A DNA stretch of 18,432 nucleotides from Alphaproteobacteria bacterium (GTDB taxonomy: Bacteria > Pseudomonadota > Alphaproteobacteria > ATCC43930 > CGMCC-115725). The number at the start of each line of letters is the position of its first letter. Within the stretch, counting starts at the first letter, position 1. The DNA is taken from the NCBI GenBank assembly GCA_005884825.1, contig VAZT01000196.1, positions 1 through 18,432 of the forward strand. The letters run 5' to 3'. Below, piece by piece: positions 7,075 to 14,978 of the stretch. Both the position numbers and the translations under genes were made by a program. The notes under the pieces are model-generated. The model did not search any database, was not told the DNA's origin, and saw only the letters and a program-made list of their open reading frames with translations.

Positions 7075-7554
7075 GTGCTCAAGGTTTTCGGCAGCATCCG
7101 GGGTCCGTTCAGCATCCTGCTGCACAGCCCGAAATTGGCCGAGCGGCTGCTCAAGCTCGTCACCTTCAACCGCGAAGAAAATGTCGTCGAGCCGAAGCTG
7201 CGCTCGATTGCGATCCTCTCCGCGGTGCGCGAGCGCGAGGCGGCCTATGTTTGGGCGGCCCAAGTCGGCGCCGCCCGCCGCGCCGGCCTGCGCGAGGAGG
7301 TCATCGACCTGATCCGCGCCAAGGGGGACCCGGCCGCGCTCTCTGACGAGGAGCGCGATGTCGTCACCTACGTTCGCCAGCTGATGCGAACCAACCGTGT
7401 CGACCAGGCGGTCTTCGACCGGCTGAAAAGCCGCCACGACGCGCAGTGGATGGTCGAGCTGACGGAAGTCGCGAACTACTTCGCGTTCCTCTCCGGCATG
7501 GTCAATCCTTTCGAGGTGCCCGCCCCGCCCGAGGGCGACAAATTACCGAGCTGA
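7075..7554 (+). CDS. Carboxymuconolactone decarboxylase (CMD/AhpD-like) family protein, 5'-truncated
   Basis: From about GVVDEVLKVFGSIRGPFSILLHSPKLAERLL to the stop the frame reads as an all-helical CMD/AhpD-like protein. The core is RSIAILSAVREREAAYVWAAQVGAARRAGL and the end is YFAFLSGMVNPFEVPAPPEG. It lacks the CxxC pair of AhpD, as many CMD relatives do. The opening 15-20 residues of the family (usually a short P-rich start) are missing. The frame is open upstream to 6937, but that part overlaps the nitroreductase and is not family-like. The first usable in-frame codon in the homologous part is GTG 7075, without a ribosome site. The nitroreductase stop (7071-7073) lies just before it. Its stop is one base from the lpd stop on the other strand. 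Confidence 0.65.
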   Translation: MLKVFGSIRGPFSILLHSPKLAERLLKLVTFNREENVVEPKLRSIAILSAVREREAAYVWAAQVGAARRAGLREEVIDLIRAKGDPAALSDEERDVVTYVRQLMRTNRVDQAVFDRLKSRHDAQWMVELTEVANYFAFLSGMVNPFEVPAPPEGDKLPS

Positions 7555-7555
7555 T

Positions 7556-8850
7556 TCAAATGTGAATAGCGCGGCCGTCGACCGCCAGCGCGGCCTCCTT
7601 GAGGGCTTCGCTCAGGGTCGGGTGGGCGTGGCAGGTGCGCGCGATGTCCTCGGCCGAAGCCCCGAATTCCTTGGCCAGCGCCGCTTCGGCGATCATGGTT
7701 CCGGCATCGGGGCCGATGATGTGGACGCCGAGCACGCGGTCGGTCTCGCTCTCGGCGAGGATCTTGACGAACCCTTCGGTATAGCCGTTGGTGCGGGCGC
7801 GCGGATTGGCGGTGAACGGGAACTTGCCGGTGCGGTAGGGGACCGCTGCCGCGTTGAGTTCCTCCTCGGTCTTGCCGACCGAGGCGACCTCGGGCCCACG
7901 TCGCCGATCGCGTAAATCCCCGGGACGTTTGTCGCAAAGCCGTCATCCACGACGACACGGCCTTGCTGGTCGAGCGCAACACTGACGCTCTCAAGGCCTA
8001 GTCCCTCCGTATAGGGACGCCGGCCGATCGCTACCAACACCACATCCGCCGCGAGGGTCTGCCGCTCCGCGCCGTCGAGCTCCAAACTCAGCCCGTCATT
8101 CGCCTCGCGGATGCCCACCACCTTGGTGCCGAGTTTGAAATCGAGCCCCGAGCGAGTAAGGACCCGCTGCAACGCGGTGCCGAGCTCCCCATCCATATTC
8201 GGGACGATGTGGTCGAGAACCTCGATGACGGTCACCTTCGCGCCGAGCCGCTGCCAGACGGAGCCGAGCTCGAGGCCGATATAGCCGGCGCCAATCACCG
8301 TGAGCCGCTCGGGCACCCGGTCGAGAGATAACGCGCCGGTCGACGAGACAATGCGCTTCTCGTCGATGTCGATCCCGGGCAGCCGAGTGCTTTCCGAGCC
8401 CGTCGATATGATGATCGACGTCGCTTCTACTTCGCGTCCGGTGCCATCCGACCCGGTGACTGCGAGCCGCCCCGGAGCGACGATGCGCCCTTTGCCCTTG
8501 AGCCAATCAACCTTGTTCTTGCGGAACAGGAACTCGACGCCACGGGTCAGGGTAGTTACGACTTTGTCCTTGCGGCCCATCATCACGCCGAGGTCGAGCC
8601 CGACCTCGCCGACCTTTACCCCGTGCTCGGCAAGCGCATGCCCAGCTTCGACGAATTTCTCCGAGGATTGCAGCAATGCCTTCGACGGAATGCAGCCGAT
8701 GTTGAGACAGGTCCCGCCGAGGCTGGCACGGCATTCGATGCACGCGGTCTTAAGCCCGAGCTGAGCGGCCCGGATCGCCGCGACATAGCCGCCCGGCCCG
8801 GCCCCGATGATCACGACGTCATAGCGATCCGGCATCGCGAGGATACTCAC
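7556..8850 (-). pseudogene. lpd: Dihydrolipoyl dehydrogenase (E3), broken by an internal deletion
   Basis: E3 reoxidises the lipoyl groups of the 2-oxoglutarate dehydrogenase complex with FAD and NAD+. The N-terminal 318 residues are normal: FAD motif VVIIGAGPGGYVAA (12-25), redox pair C48/C53 (GGTCLNIGCIPS), the NAD motif VIGAGYIGLELG and the GIYAIGDV end of the second FAD motif. After GDV the sequence jumps to PEVASVGKTEEEL in another frame and continues normally to HAHPTLSEALKEAALAV at the stop in 7556-7558. About 35-40 residues between them (normally the RGPMLAHKAEEEG region) are missing, with the junction near 7890-7896. The GTG start at 8850 overlaps the sucB stop; ATG 8835 is an alternative. 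As written, translation leaves frame after GDV and ends at 7693. A real deletion or an assembly error is equally readable here. Confidence 0.85.
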
Positions 8851-9881
8851 ATGTCAAACAGGATGCGCGAGGGATCTTCGACGCATTCCTTGATGCGCAC
8901 CAGGAACGTCACGGCTTCGCGTCCGTCGACGATGCGGTGGTCGTAAGAGAGCGCGACGTACATCATCGGGCGGATCTCGACTTTATCGCTCACTGCAACG
9001 GGACGCCTTTCGATCTTGTGCATGCCGAGGATGCCGGATTGCGGCGGATTGAGGATCGGTGTCGACATCAGCGAGCCATAGATGCCGCCATTCGAAATCG
9101 TAAAGGTGCCGCCGGAGAGCTCCTCGATCGTCAATTTGCCGTCGCGTGCCTTGCGCCCGTATTCCGCGATCGTCTTCTCGATGTCGGCAAAGCTCATCCG
9201 GTCGGCGTCGCGCACGACGGGTACTACAAGGCCTTGCTCGGTGCCGACAGCGACACCGATGTCGTAGTGGTTCTTGTAGACGACGTCCTCGCCGTCGATC
9301 TCGGCATTGACCCCCGGCAGCTCTTTCAGCGCGACGATCGCCGCCTTGACGAAGATCGACATGAAGCCGAGCCGGACCCCGTGCTTTTTCTCGAAAGCAT
9401 CCCGATGGCGTTCGCGAAGCGCGATCGTCTGGGTCATGTCGATTTCATTGAACGTGGTAAGCATCGCCGCGGTGTTCTGCGCGGCCTTCAGCCGCTCGGC
9501 GATGCGCCGCCTGAGGATCAGCTTGCGTACGGCAGGCCCGGAACGTTCGATCGCCCGCTGCCCCTCACGTTCCCGCTGCGCGGGTCCCTCCCTCTGCCCG
9601 CCTGCGGGGAGAGGGCTGGGGTGAGGGGCTGCGTCCGCCGCGAGCCGGTCGGCGATCCTGCCGAGAATTGCGCCGACCGGGACGTTGGCGCCCTCCTCGG
9701 CGAGGATCTCGGAGAGCGTCCCGGAGGCGGGCGCGGGAACCTCGAGGGTCACCTTGTCGGTTTCGAGTTCGGCGATCGGTTCGTCGGCGGCGACCGCTTC
9801 GCCCGGCCGCTTCAGCCATTTCGCGACAGTCGCCTCGGTGATCGACTCACCGAGGCTCGGGACCTTTATCTCGATAGCCAT
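8847..9881 (-). CDS. sucB: 2-oxoglutarate dehydrogenase E2 (dihydrolipoyl succinyltransferase), shortened
   Basis: The E2 core of the 2-oxoglutarate dehydrogenase complex, transferring succinyl from lipoamide to CoA. The lipoyl domain is intact (1-80) with lipoyl lysine K43 in ELETDKVTLEV. The catalytic domain runs from RRRIAERLK (about 123) to the end, with H315 and D319 in SYDHRIVDG. Between them are two oddities. Residues about 84-108 (HPSPLPAGGQREGPAQRERE) are encoded by a repeat element. The E3-binding domain is reduced to its first residues (SGPAVRKLI) and runs straight into the catalytic domain. Total length is 344 against the usual 390-420. The frame stays open, so a protein can be made, but it should not bind E3 normally. 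The ATG at 9881 is six bases after the sucA stop. Confidence 0.92.
   Translation of the reverse strand: MAIEIKVPSLGESITEATVAKWLKRPGEAVAADEPIAELETDKVTLEVPAPASGTLSEILAEEGANVPVGAILGRIADRLAADAAPHPSPLPAGGQREGPAQREREGQRAIERSGPAVRKLILRRRIAERLKAAQNTAAMLTTFNEIDMTQTIALRERHRDAFEKKHGVRLGFMSIFVKAAIVALKELPGVNAEIDGEDVVYKNHYDIGVAVGTEQGLVVPVVRDADRMSFADIEKTIAEYGRKARDGKLTIEELSGGTFTISNGGIYGSLMSTPILNPPQSGILGMHKIERRPVAVSDKVEIRPMMYVALSYDHRIVDGREAVTFLVRIKECVEDPSRILFDM
9560..9629. repeat. Repeat element inserted in frame in the sucB linker
   Basis: Bounded by gcccctcac (9560-9568) and its inverted partner gtgaggggc (9621-9629), with internal pairs such as cccgctgcgcggg. Its translation in sucB reads PHPSPLPAGGQREGPAQREREGQ, the familiar coding form of a scattered proteobacterial repeat. 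It resembles the intergenic element at 1441-1591 in its CCCTCAC/GTGAGGG ends and GGGGAGAGG core. It lies in the flexible Ala/Pro linker, where an in-frame insertion is tolerated. Confidence 0.7.
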
Positions 9882-9887
9882 CGCGGC

Positions 9888-12719
9888 TCAAGCCGCCAGC
9901 GCCTCGGCAACGAGGTGGGCCTGCTCCTCGGCATGCCGCTTGAAGAGGCCGGTCGCCGGCGAGGCCGCCTCGGCGCGGCCGGCAAAGCGCGGCCGCTTCG
10001 ACGCCACGTCGAGGCCCCCGAGAATCTGGTCGAGCCGCCGGTCGACGAAGTTCCAGGCGCCCATATTCTGCGGCTCCTCCTGGCACCAGACGATCTCGGC
10101 GTTGCGGTAGCGCTGCAGCACCTTCGCGAGGGCGTCGAACGGAAACGGGTAGAGCTGCTCGAGCCGGACTATTGCGACGCGCTTATCGCCATTGCTGGCC
10201 CGCGCCTTCACCAGATCGAAATGCACCTTGCCCGCGCATAAGACGACCCGGCGCACCGCGTTGTCAGCCGCGATCGCCCCGCTCTCGCCGATCACCCGGT
10301 GAAACGAAGTCCCTGTCTCCATCTCGTCGAGGCGCGACATCACTTCCCTCGCGCGCAGCAGCGATTTCGGGGTGAAGATGACGAGCGGCTTGCGGAAATT
10401 GCGGCGGATCTGGCGACGCAAAGCATGGAAGTAGTTCGCCGCGCTCGTCAGGTTGCACACCTGGATGTTGTCTTCGGCGCAGAGCTGCAGATAGCGCTCG
10501 ATCCGCCCCGAGGAATGCTCGGGCCCCTGACCTTCGTAGCCGTGCGGCAGCAGCATGACGAGCCCGCTCATGCGCAGCCACTTGGCTTCACCCGAGCTCA
10601 GGAACTGGTCGATGATGACTTGCGCGCCATTGGCGAAATCGCCGAATTGCGCCTCCCACAAGACGAGCGAGGAGGGGTCGGCGAGGCTGTAGCCGTATTC
10701 GAAGCCGACCACGGCGGCCTCGGAAAGCGGGCTGTCGATGATTTCGAACGGGGCTTGTCCGGGGCGGACATGGTTGATCGGGACGCAGCGTTCCTCGGTC
10801 TCCTGGTCGACCAGCACGGCGTGGCGTTGCGAAAAGGTGCCGCGGCCGCTGTCTTGACCGGACATCCGCACATGGGTCCCCTCGGCGCATAACGAGCCGA
10901 TCGCCAGTGCCTCTGCAGTCGCCCAATCGATCCCCTCGCCGGCCTCGATGGCAGCGCGCTTTGCCTGCAGCTGCCGGGCGACCTTGGGGTTGAGGCGGAA
11001 GCCCTCCGGCACCGTCACGAGGCCGCGCCCGATCTCGCGCAGCACCTCGCCGGCAACGCCGGTATCGCCGCGGCGATCGTCATTGGGAGCTTGCTCCAGT
11101 CCGGCCCAGGCGCCTTCGAGCCAGTCCGCCTTGTTCGGACGGTAGCTCTTCGCCGACTCGAACTGAGTTTCGAGCTCCGCAAGGAAGCGGGTCGCGATCG
11201 CATCGGCCTCGCCTTCGCGCAGCACGCCCCCCTCGGCTAGGCGCGCAGCGTAGATCTGCCGCGTTGTCGGATGGCGCGCAATCGTGCGGTACATCAGCGG
11301 TTGCGTGAAGGCTGGCTCGTCGGTCTCGTTGTGCCCGTGCCGACGGTAGCAAAACAGGTCGATGACGACGTCCTTTTTGAACTGCTGCCGGAATTCGGCG
11401 GCGGCGCGGGCGACTTCGACGACCGCTTCGGGACTGTCGCCGTTTACGTGAAAGATCGGCGCCTGAACGCCCTTCGCCACATCCGACGGGTATGGGCTCG
11501 ATCGCGCGGCGGAAGGAGCGGTCGTAAAGCCGATCTGGTTGTTGACGATGATGTGGATCGTGCCGCCGGTGCAGAAGCCGATCAGATCCGACAATTCGAG
11601 CGATTCGGCGACGAGCCCCTGCCCGGCGAAGGCCGCATCGCCGTGCATCAGAATGCTGGCCACTTGCGATCTCTCGGTGTCGCCGCGTTGCAATTGCTTT
11701 GCCCGCACCTTGCCGAGCACGACGGGATCGACGGCCTCGAGGTGCGAGGGATTGGCGGCCAAGGAGAGATGGATCGTTTGCCCACCCACTTCTCGGTCGC
11801 CCGAAGTGCCGAGGTGGTATTTGACGTCACCCGAGCCGTGGACGTGCTCAGGGTTGGTCGAATTGCCCTGGAACTCCGAGAAGATCGCGGCAAACGGTTT
11901 GCCGACAAAATTTGCGAGCACGTTGAGACGGCCGCGGTGCGGCATGCCGAGCACGAACTCACGAATACCGAGCTCGCTGCCGCGATAGAGGATCGCCTCC
12001 AGCGCCGGCATCAGCGACTCGGCGCCTTCGATGCCGAACCGCTTGGTGCCGGTGTAGCGCCGGTCGAGAAACCGCTCGAAAGTCTCCGCCTCGGTCAGCG
12101 TCCGCAAAATTTCTTTCCTTATTCCGGCCGACAGCACCTGGCGGTTCTGCCGCTTCTCGAATTTTTCCTGGATCCAGGCCCGCTCGGCGGGGCTCTGAAT
12201 GTGCATGTACTCGACGCCGATCCTGCCGCAATACGTCTCGCGCAAAATCGCGATGATCTCGCGCAGGCTGGCGCGCTCGCGGCCGAACAGATTGGCGATA
12301 AAGATCTCGCGGTCGAGATCGGACTCGGTGAAGCCGTGGCTGCGATAGTCGAGCTCCGGATATGGTCCGCGCTTCTCCAGGCCGAGCGGATCGAGATCGG
12401 CTTCGAGATGGCCGCGCACCCGGTAGGCGCGGATGAGCTGCAGCGCGCGGATCGAGTCGGTGGTGGCGCGGCGCAGCGCCTCTTCCTCAGTCCCCGCCGC
12501 AGGTGCTGCCCCGTTGCCGAGGATCGCCCGTTCGCGCTTGGCCCAAGAAGGTCCGCGCGCCTCGGTGAGCAGCGTCGCGACATCATCATTCATCTCCGAG
12601 AAGAACCGACGCCAGCTCTCGTCGACGGAGCGGGGGTCTTCGAGGAACCTTGTGTAAAGCTCCGCGATAAATCCAGCATTCGCGCCGGTTAGAAACGTCG
12701 TGCCGTCAATATCTGCCAT
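9888..12719 (-). CDS. sucA: 2-oxoglutarate dehydrogenase E1 component
   Basis: The thiamine-diphosphate-dependent E1 subunit, decarboxylating 2-oxoglutarate and succinylating the lipoyl arm of E2. The protein is 943 residues, normal for the family. The N-terminal E2-contact segment (FIAELYTRFLEDPRSVDESWRRFF) is present. GMPHRGRLNVLANF lies near 258-271. The ThDP/Mg site spans GDAAFAGQG (about 360-368) to NNQIGF (about 393-398). The C-terminal part has GQDSGRGTFSQRH, LLPHGYEGQGPEHSS and the final WCQEEPQNMGAW. No deletion is visible, unlike its neighbours. The GTG at 12722 precedes an ATG at 12719; I prefer the ATG, with GAGG about ten bases upstream. The gene lies 158 bases after sucD, with a palindromic repeat in the gap. 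Confidence 0.96.
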   Translation of the reverse strand: MADIDGTTFLTGANAGFIAELYTRFLEDPRSVDESWRRFFSEMNDDVATLLTEARGPSWAKRERAILGNGAAPAAGTEEEALRRATTDSIRALQLIRAYRVRGHLEADLDPLGLEKRGPYPELDYRSHGFTESDLDREIFIANLFGRERASLREIIAILRETYCGRIGVEYMHIQSPAERAWIQEKFEKRQNRQVLSAGIRKEILRTLTEAETFERFLDRRYTGTKRFGIEGAESLMPALEAILYRGSELGIREFVLGMPHRGRLNVLANFVGKPFAAIFSEFQGNSTNPEHVHGSGDVKYHLGTSGDREVGGQTIHLSLAANPSHLEAVDPVVLGKVRAKQLQRGDTERSQVASILMHGDAAFAGQGLVAESLELSDLIGFCTGGTIHIIVNNQIGFTTAPSAARSSPYPSDVAKGVQAPIFHVNGDSPEAVVEVARAAAEFRQQFKKDVVIDLFCYRRHGHNETDEPAFTQPLMYRTIARHPTTRQIYAARLAEGGVLREGEADAIATRFLAELETQFESAKSYRPNKADWLEGAWAGLEQAPNDDRRGDTGVAGEVLREIGRGLVTVPEGFRLNPKVARQLQAKRAAIEAGEGIDWATAEALAIGSLCAEGTHVRMSGQDSGRGTFSQRHAVLVDQETEERCVPINHVRPGQAPFEIIDSPLSEAAVVGFEYGYSLADPSSLVLWEAQFGDFANGAQVIIDQFLSSGEAKWLRMSGLVMLLPHGYEGQGPEHSSGRIERYLQLCAEDNIQVCNLTSAANYFHALRRQIRRNFRKPLVIFTPKSLLRAREVMSRLDEMETGTSFHRVIGESGAIAADNAVRRVVLCAGKVHFDLVKARASNGDKRVAIVRLEQLYPFPFDALAKVLQRYRNAEIVWCQEEPQNMGAWNFVDRRLDQILGGLDVASKRPRFAGRAEAASPATGLFKRHAEEQAHLVAEALAA

Positions 12720-12733
12720 CACCCAAACCTCAA

Positions 12734-12815
12734 CGTCACCCCCGCGAAAGCGGAGGTCCAGGGGACTGGCACGTACCCTCAGGCCTCCTGGACCCCCGCT
12801 TTCGCGGGGGTGACG
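12734..12815. repeat. VIPAKAGIQ-type palindromic repeat, copy 2, between sucD and sucA
   Basis: Arms 12734-12760 and 12789-12815 are a 27-base inverted repeat with a single mismatch around a 28-base centre. It belongs to the same family as the copy at the end of xerC (shared arm sequence cgtca..cccgcgaaagcgg). It fills about half of the 158-base gap and ends about a dozen bases from the sucA start, just upstream of its likely ribosome site. In RNA it would form a long, very stable stem. It could cause partial termination or protect upstream mRNA, both inference. The rest of the gap (12816-12880) shows nothing I can identify. Confidence 0.85.
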
Positions 12816-12880
12816 AATTATGGGAAGTGCGCGCGACTTTTATATGCGTGCAGTTGGCCCTGACTGCTACCCACCAACCA

Positions 12881-13756
12881 CTAAGCCTTGAGCACGTCCC
12901 GCATTGTCGTGCCGATGGCCGCGGGTGACTCGGCGACGACAACGCCGGCGCTGCGCAATGCCTCCATCTTGTCGCCGGCACCGCCTTTTCCGCCGGCGAT
13001 GATAGCGCCGGCGTGGCCCATTCGCCGGCCAGGCGGCGCGGTGCTGCCGGCGATGAACCCGACTACCGGCTTCTTGCGCCGCGACGACTTGAGAAAATCC
13101 GCACCGTCTTCCTCGGCGGTGCCGCCGATTTCACCGATCATGACGATCGCCTCGGTCTCGTCATCGGCGAGAAACATTTCGAGGACCTCGACAAAATTGG
13201 TGCCGTTGACGGGATCTCCGCCGATCCCGACGCAGGTCGATTGGCCCAAGCCGACCGCGGTCGTCTGCGCCACCGCCTCATAGGTCAGCGTCCCGGAGCG
13301 CGAGACGATGCCGATCTTGCCGCGGCGATGAATGTGACCCGGCATGATGCCGATCTTGCACTCGTCGGGGGTGATCACACCGGGGCAGTTCGGCCCGATC
13401 AGCCGCGAGTGGCCGCCGCTCAGGCTGCGCTTCACGCTGACCATGTCGAGCACCGGGATACCCTCGGTGATGCAGACGATCAGCGGGATTTCGGCATCGG
13501 CGGCTTCGAGGATCGCATCGGCGGCAAAAGGTGGTGGAACATAGATCACGGTCGCATCGCATCCGGTCGCGGCGCACGCCTCGTGGACAGTATTGAATAC
13601 CGGCAGGTCGAGATGGCGGGTGCCGCCTTTCCCCGGCGTCACCCCCCCGACCATCTTGGTGCCGTAGGCGATCGCCTGCTCGGAGTGGAAGGTGCCCTGA
13701 GCGCCGGTGAACCCCTGGCACAGCACCTTCGTCGACGCATTCACTAGGATCGACAT
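12881..13756 (-). CDS. sucD: Succinyl-CoA synthetase alpha subunit
   Basis: A 291-residue alpha subunit, the expected size. With SucC it converts succinyl-CoA to succinate with formation of ATP or GTP. CoA-binding features are CQGFTGAQGTFH (about 13-24) and GKGGTRHLDLPVF (about 42-54). IGPNCPGVI lies near 120-128. The phosphorylated histidine is H248 in RRMGHAGAI. The ATG at 13756 shares its A with the sucC stop (TGATG), so the two subunits are translationally coupled. The frame stays open upstream to 13954 inside sucC, but that extension is arginine-rich and unlike the family. It appears intact. Confidence 0.96.
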   Translation of the reverse strand: MSILVNASTKVLCQGFTGAQGTFHSEQAIAYGTKMVGGVTPGKGGTRHLDLPVFNTVHEACAATGCDATVIYVPPPFAADAILEAADAEIPLIVCITEGIPVLDMVSVKRSLSGGHSRLIGPNCPGVITPDECKIGIMPGHIHRRGKIGIVSRSGTLTYEAVAQTTAVGLGQSTCVGIGGDPVNGTNFVEVLEMFLADDETEAIVMIGEIGGTAEEDGADFLKSSRRKKPVVGFIAGSTAPPGRRMGHAGAIIAGGKGGAGDKMEALRSAGVVVAESPAAIGTTMRDVLKA

Positions 13757-14925
13757 CAGCCGGCCTCCTTGACGGCCGTGACGACCTTCTGCGCGGCATC
13801 GGCGAGGTTCTCGGCCGTGAGGATCGGCAAGCCCGATTGCTGCAGGATCTTTTTGCCGAGGTCGACATTGGTGCCTTCCAGACGCACGACTAGCGGCACG
13901 TGCAGATTGACCTCGCGCGCCGCGGCGACGACGCCTTCGGCGATGACGTCGCAACGCATGATCCCGCCAAAGATGTTGACCAGCATCCCTTCGACGTTCG
14001 GGTCACTAAGGATCAGCTTGAAGGCGGCCGCCACCCGGTCGCGCGTCGCTCCACCGCCCACATCGAGAAAGTTCGCCGGGCTGCCGCCATGCAATTTGAT
14101 GATGTCCATTGTCGCCATCGCGAGGCCGGCGCCGTTGACCATGCAGCCGATATTGCCGTCGAGCTTGACGTAGTTGAGCGCGTGCTTGCCGGCTTCGAGC
14201 TCGGTCGGGTCCTCCTCGTCCTCGTCCCGCAACGCTTCGACATCGGGGTGGCGGAAAAGAGCGTTGTCGTCGAATCCCATCTTGGCATCGAGCGCCAGGA
14301 GCTGCCCCGAGCCGGTGACGACCAGCGGATTGATCTCGACGACCGACGCGTCGAGCTCGCAAAAGGTCTTGTAGAGCGCCGTGACGAATTTGACGGCAAC
14401 GCCGATCTGGGCTCCCTCCAACCCGAGGCCATAGGCGATATTGCGGGCGTGGAACGGCTCGATCCCGCTCGCCGGGTCGACCGCGACTTTGAGGATCTTT
14501 TCGGGCGAGCGCGCCGCGACCTCCTCGATCTCAACGCCACCCTCGGTCGAGCCGATCAACGTGACTCTCCCGGTGTCACGGTCGATCAAGAGGCCGAGGT
14601 AGAGTTCGCGCACAATGTCGCAGCCCTCCTCGACATAAACCCGCTTGACCTCGCGGCCATTGGGTCCGGTCTGATGGGTCACGAGTTTGTTCCCGAGCAG
14701 CTCGCGCGCCGCCGCCGCTACTTCCTCTTCGGAGCGGCAGAGCTTGACCCCGCCGGCCTTGCCGCGGCCGCCGGCATGGATCTGCGCCTTCACGACCCAG
14801 ACCGATCCGCCGAGCCGGCGCGCCGCCTCGACCGCCTCGGCGGCGGTGTACGCCACATGCCCGCGCGGCACCGCGACGCCGAATTTCGCCAGCAGCTCTT
14901 TCGCCTGATATTCGTGGATATTCAT
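13756..14925 (-). CDS. sucC: Succinyl-CoA synthetase beta subunit
   Basis: A 389-residue ATP-grasp beta subunit of normal length. It begins MNIHEYQAKELLAKFGVAVPRG. It carries the nucleotide-binding glycine-rich segment VVKAQIHAGGRGKAGGVKL (about 43-61), VEINPLVV (about 200-207) and the C-terminal NIFGGIMRCDVIAEGV (about 315-330). The same reading frame is open far upstream through mdh because the broken mdh runs into it; the ATG at 14925 is the family start. It lies 53 bases after the mdh stop and overlaps sucD by one base. No missing segments are seen. Confidence 0.96.
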   Translation of the reverse strand: MNIHEYQAKELLAKFGVAVPRGHVAYTAAEAVEAARRLGGSVWVVKAQIHAGGRGKAGGVKLCRSEEEVAAAARELLGNKLVTHQTGPNGREVKRVYVEEGCDIVRELYLGLLIDRDTGRVTLIGSTEGGVEIEEVAARSPEKILKVAVDPASGIEPFHARNIAYGLGLEGAQIGVAVKFVTALYKTFCELDASVVEINPLVVTGSGQLLALDAKMGFDDNALFRHPDVEALRDEDEEDPTELEAGKHALNYVKLDGNIGCMVNGAGLAMATMDIIKLHGGSPANFLDVGGGATRDRVAAAFKLILSDPNVEGMLVNIFGGIMRCDVIAEGVVAAAREVNLHVPLVVRLEGTNVDLGKKILQQSGLPILTAENLADAAQKVVTAVKEAG

Positions 14926-14978
14926 TTCATCCCGCCCAATTAGTGTTTGGCTGGACTGTCGCCGTGATTCAGCTCTCT

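Noticed and set aside
5172..7169. A 665-codon minus-strand frame opposite xerC and the Lin0512/nitroreductase genes
   Set aside because: Four clearly homologous plus-strand genes occupy the same DNA; the antisense product is low-complexity and passes through the repeat element.
8937..10241. A 434-codon plus-strand frame opposite sucB and sucA
   Set aside because: Antisense of two conserved genes, no domain recognised.
11271..12692. A 473-codon open frame on the plus strand opposite sucA
   Set aside because: It is the antisense of a fully conserved sucA; its translation is rich in R, D and H with no recognisable domain, typical of shadow frames in GC-rich DNA.
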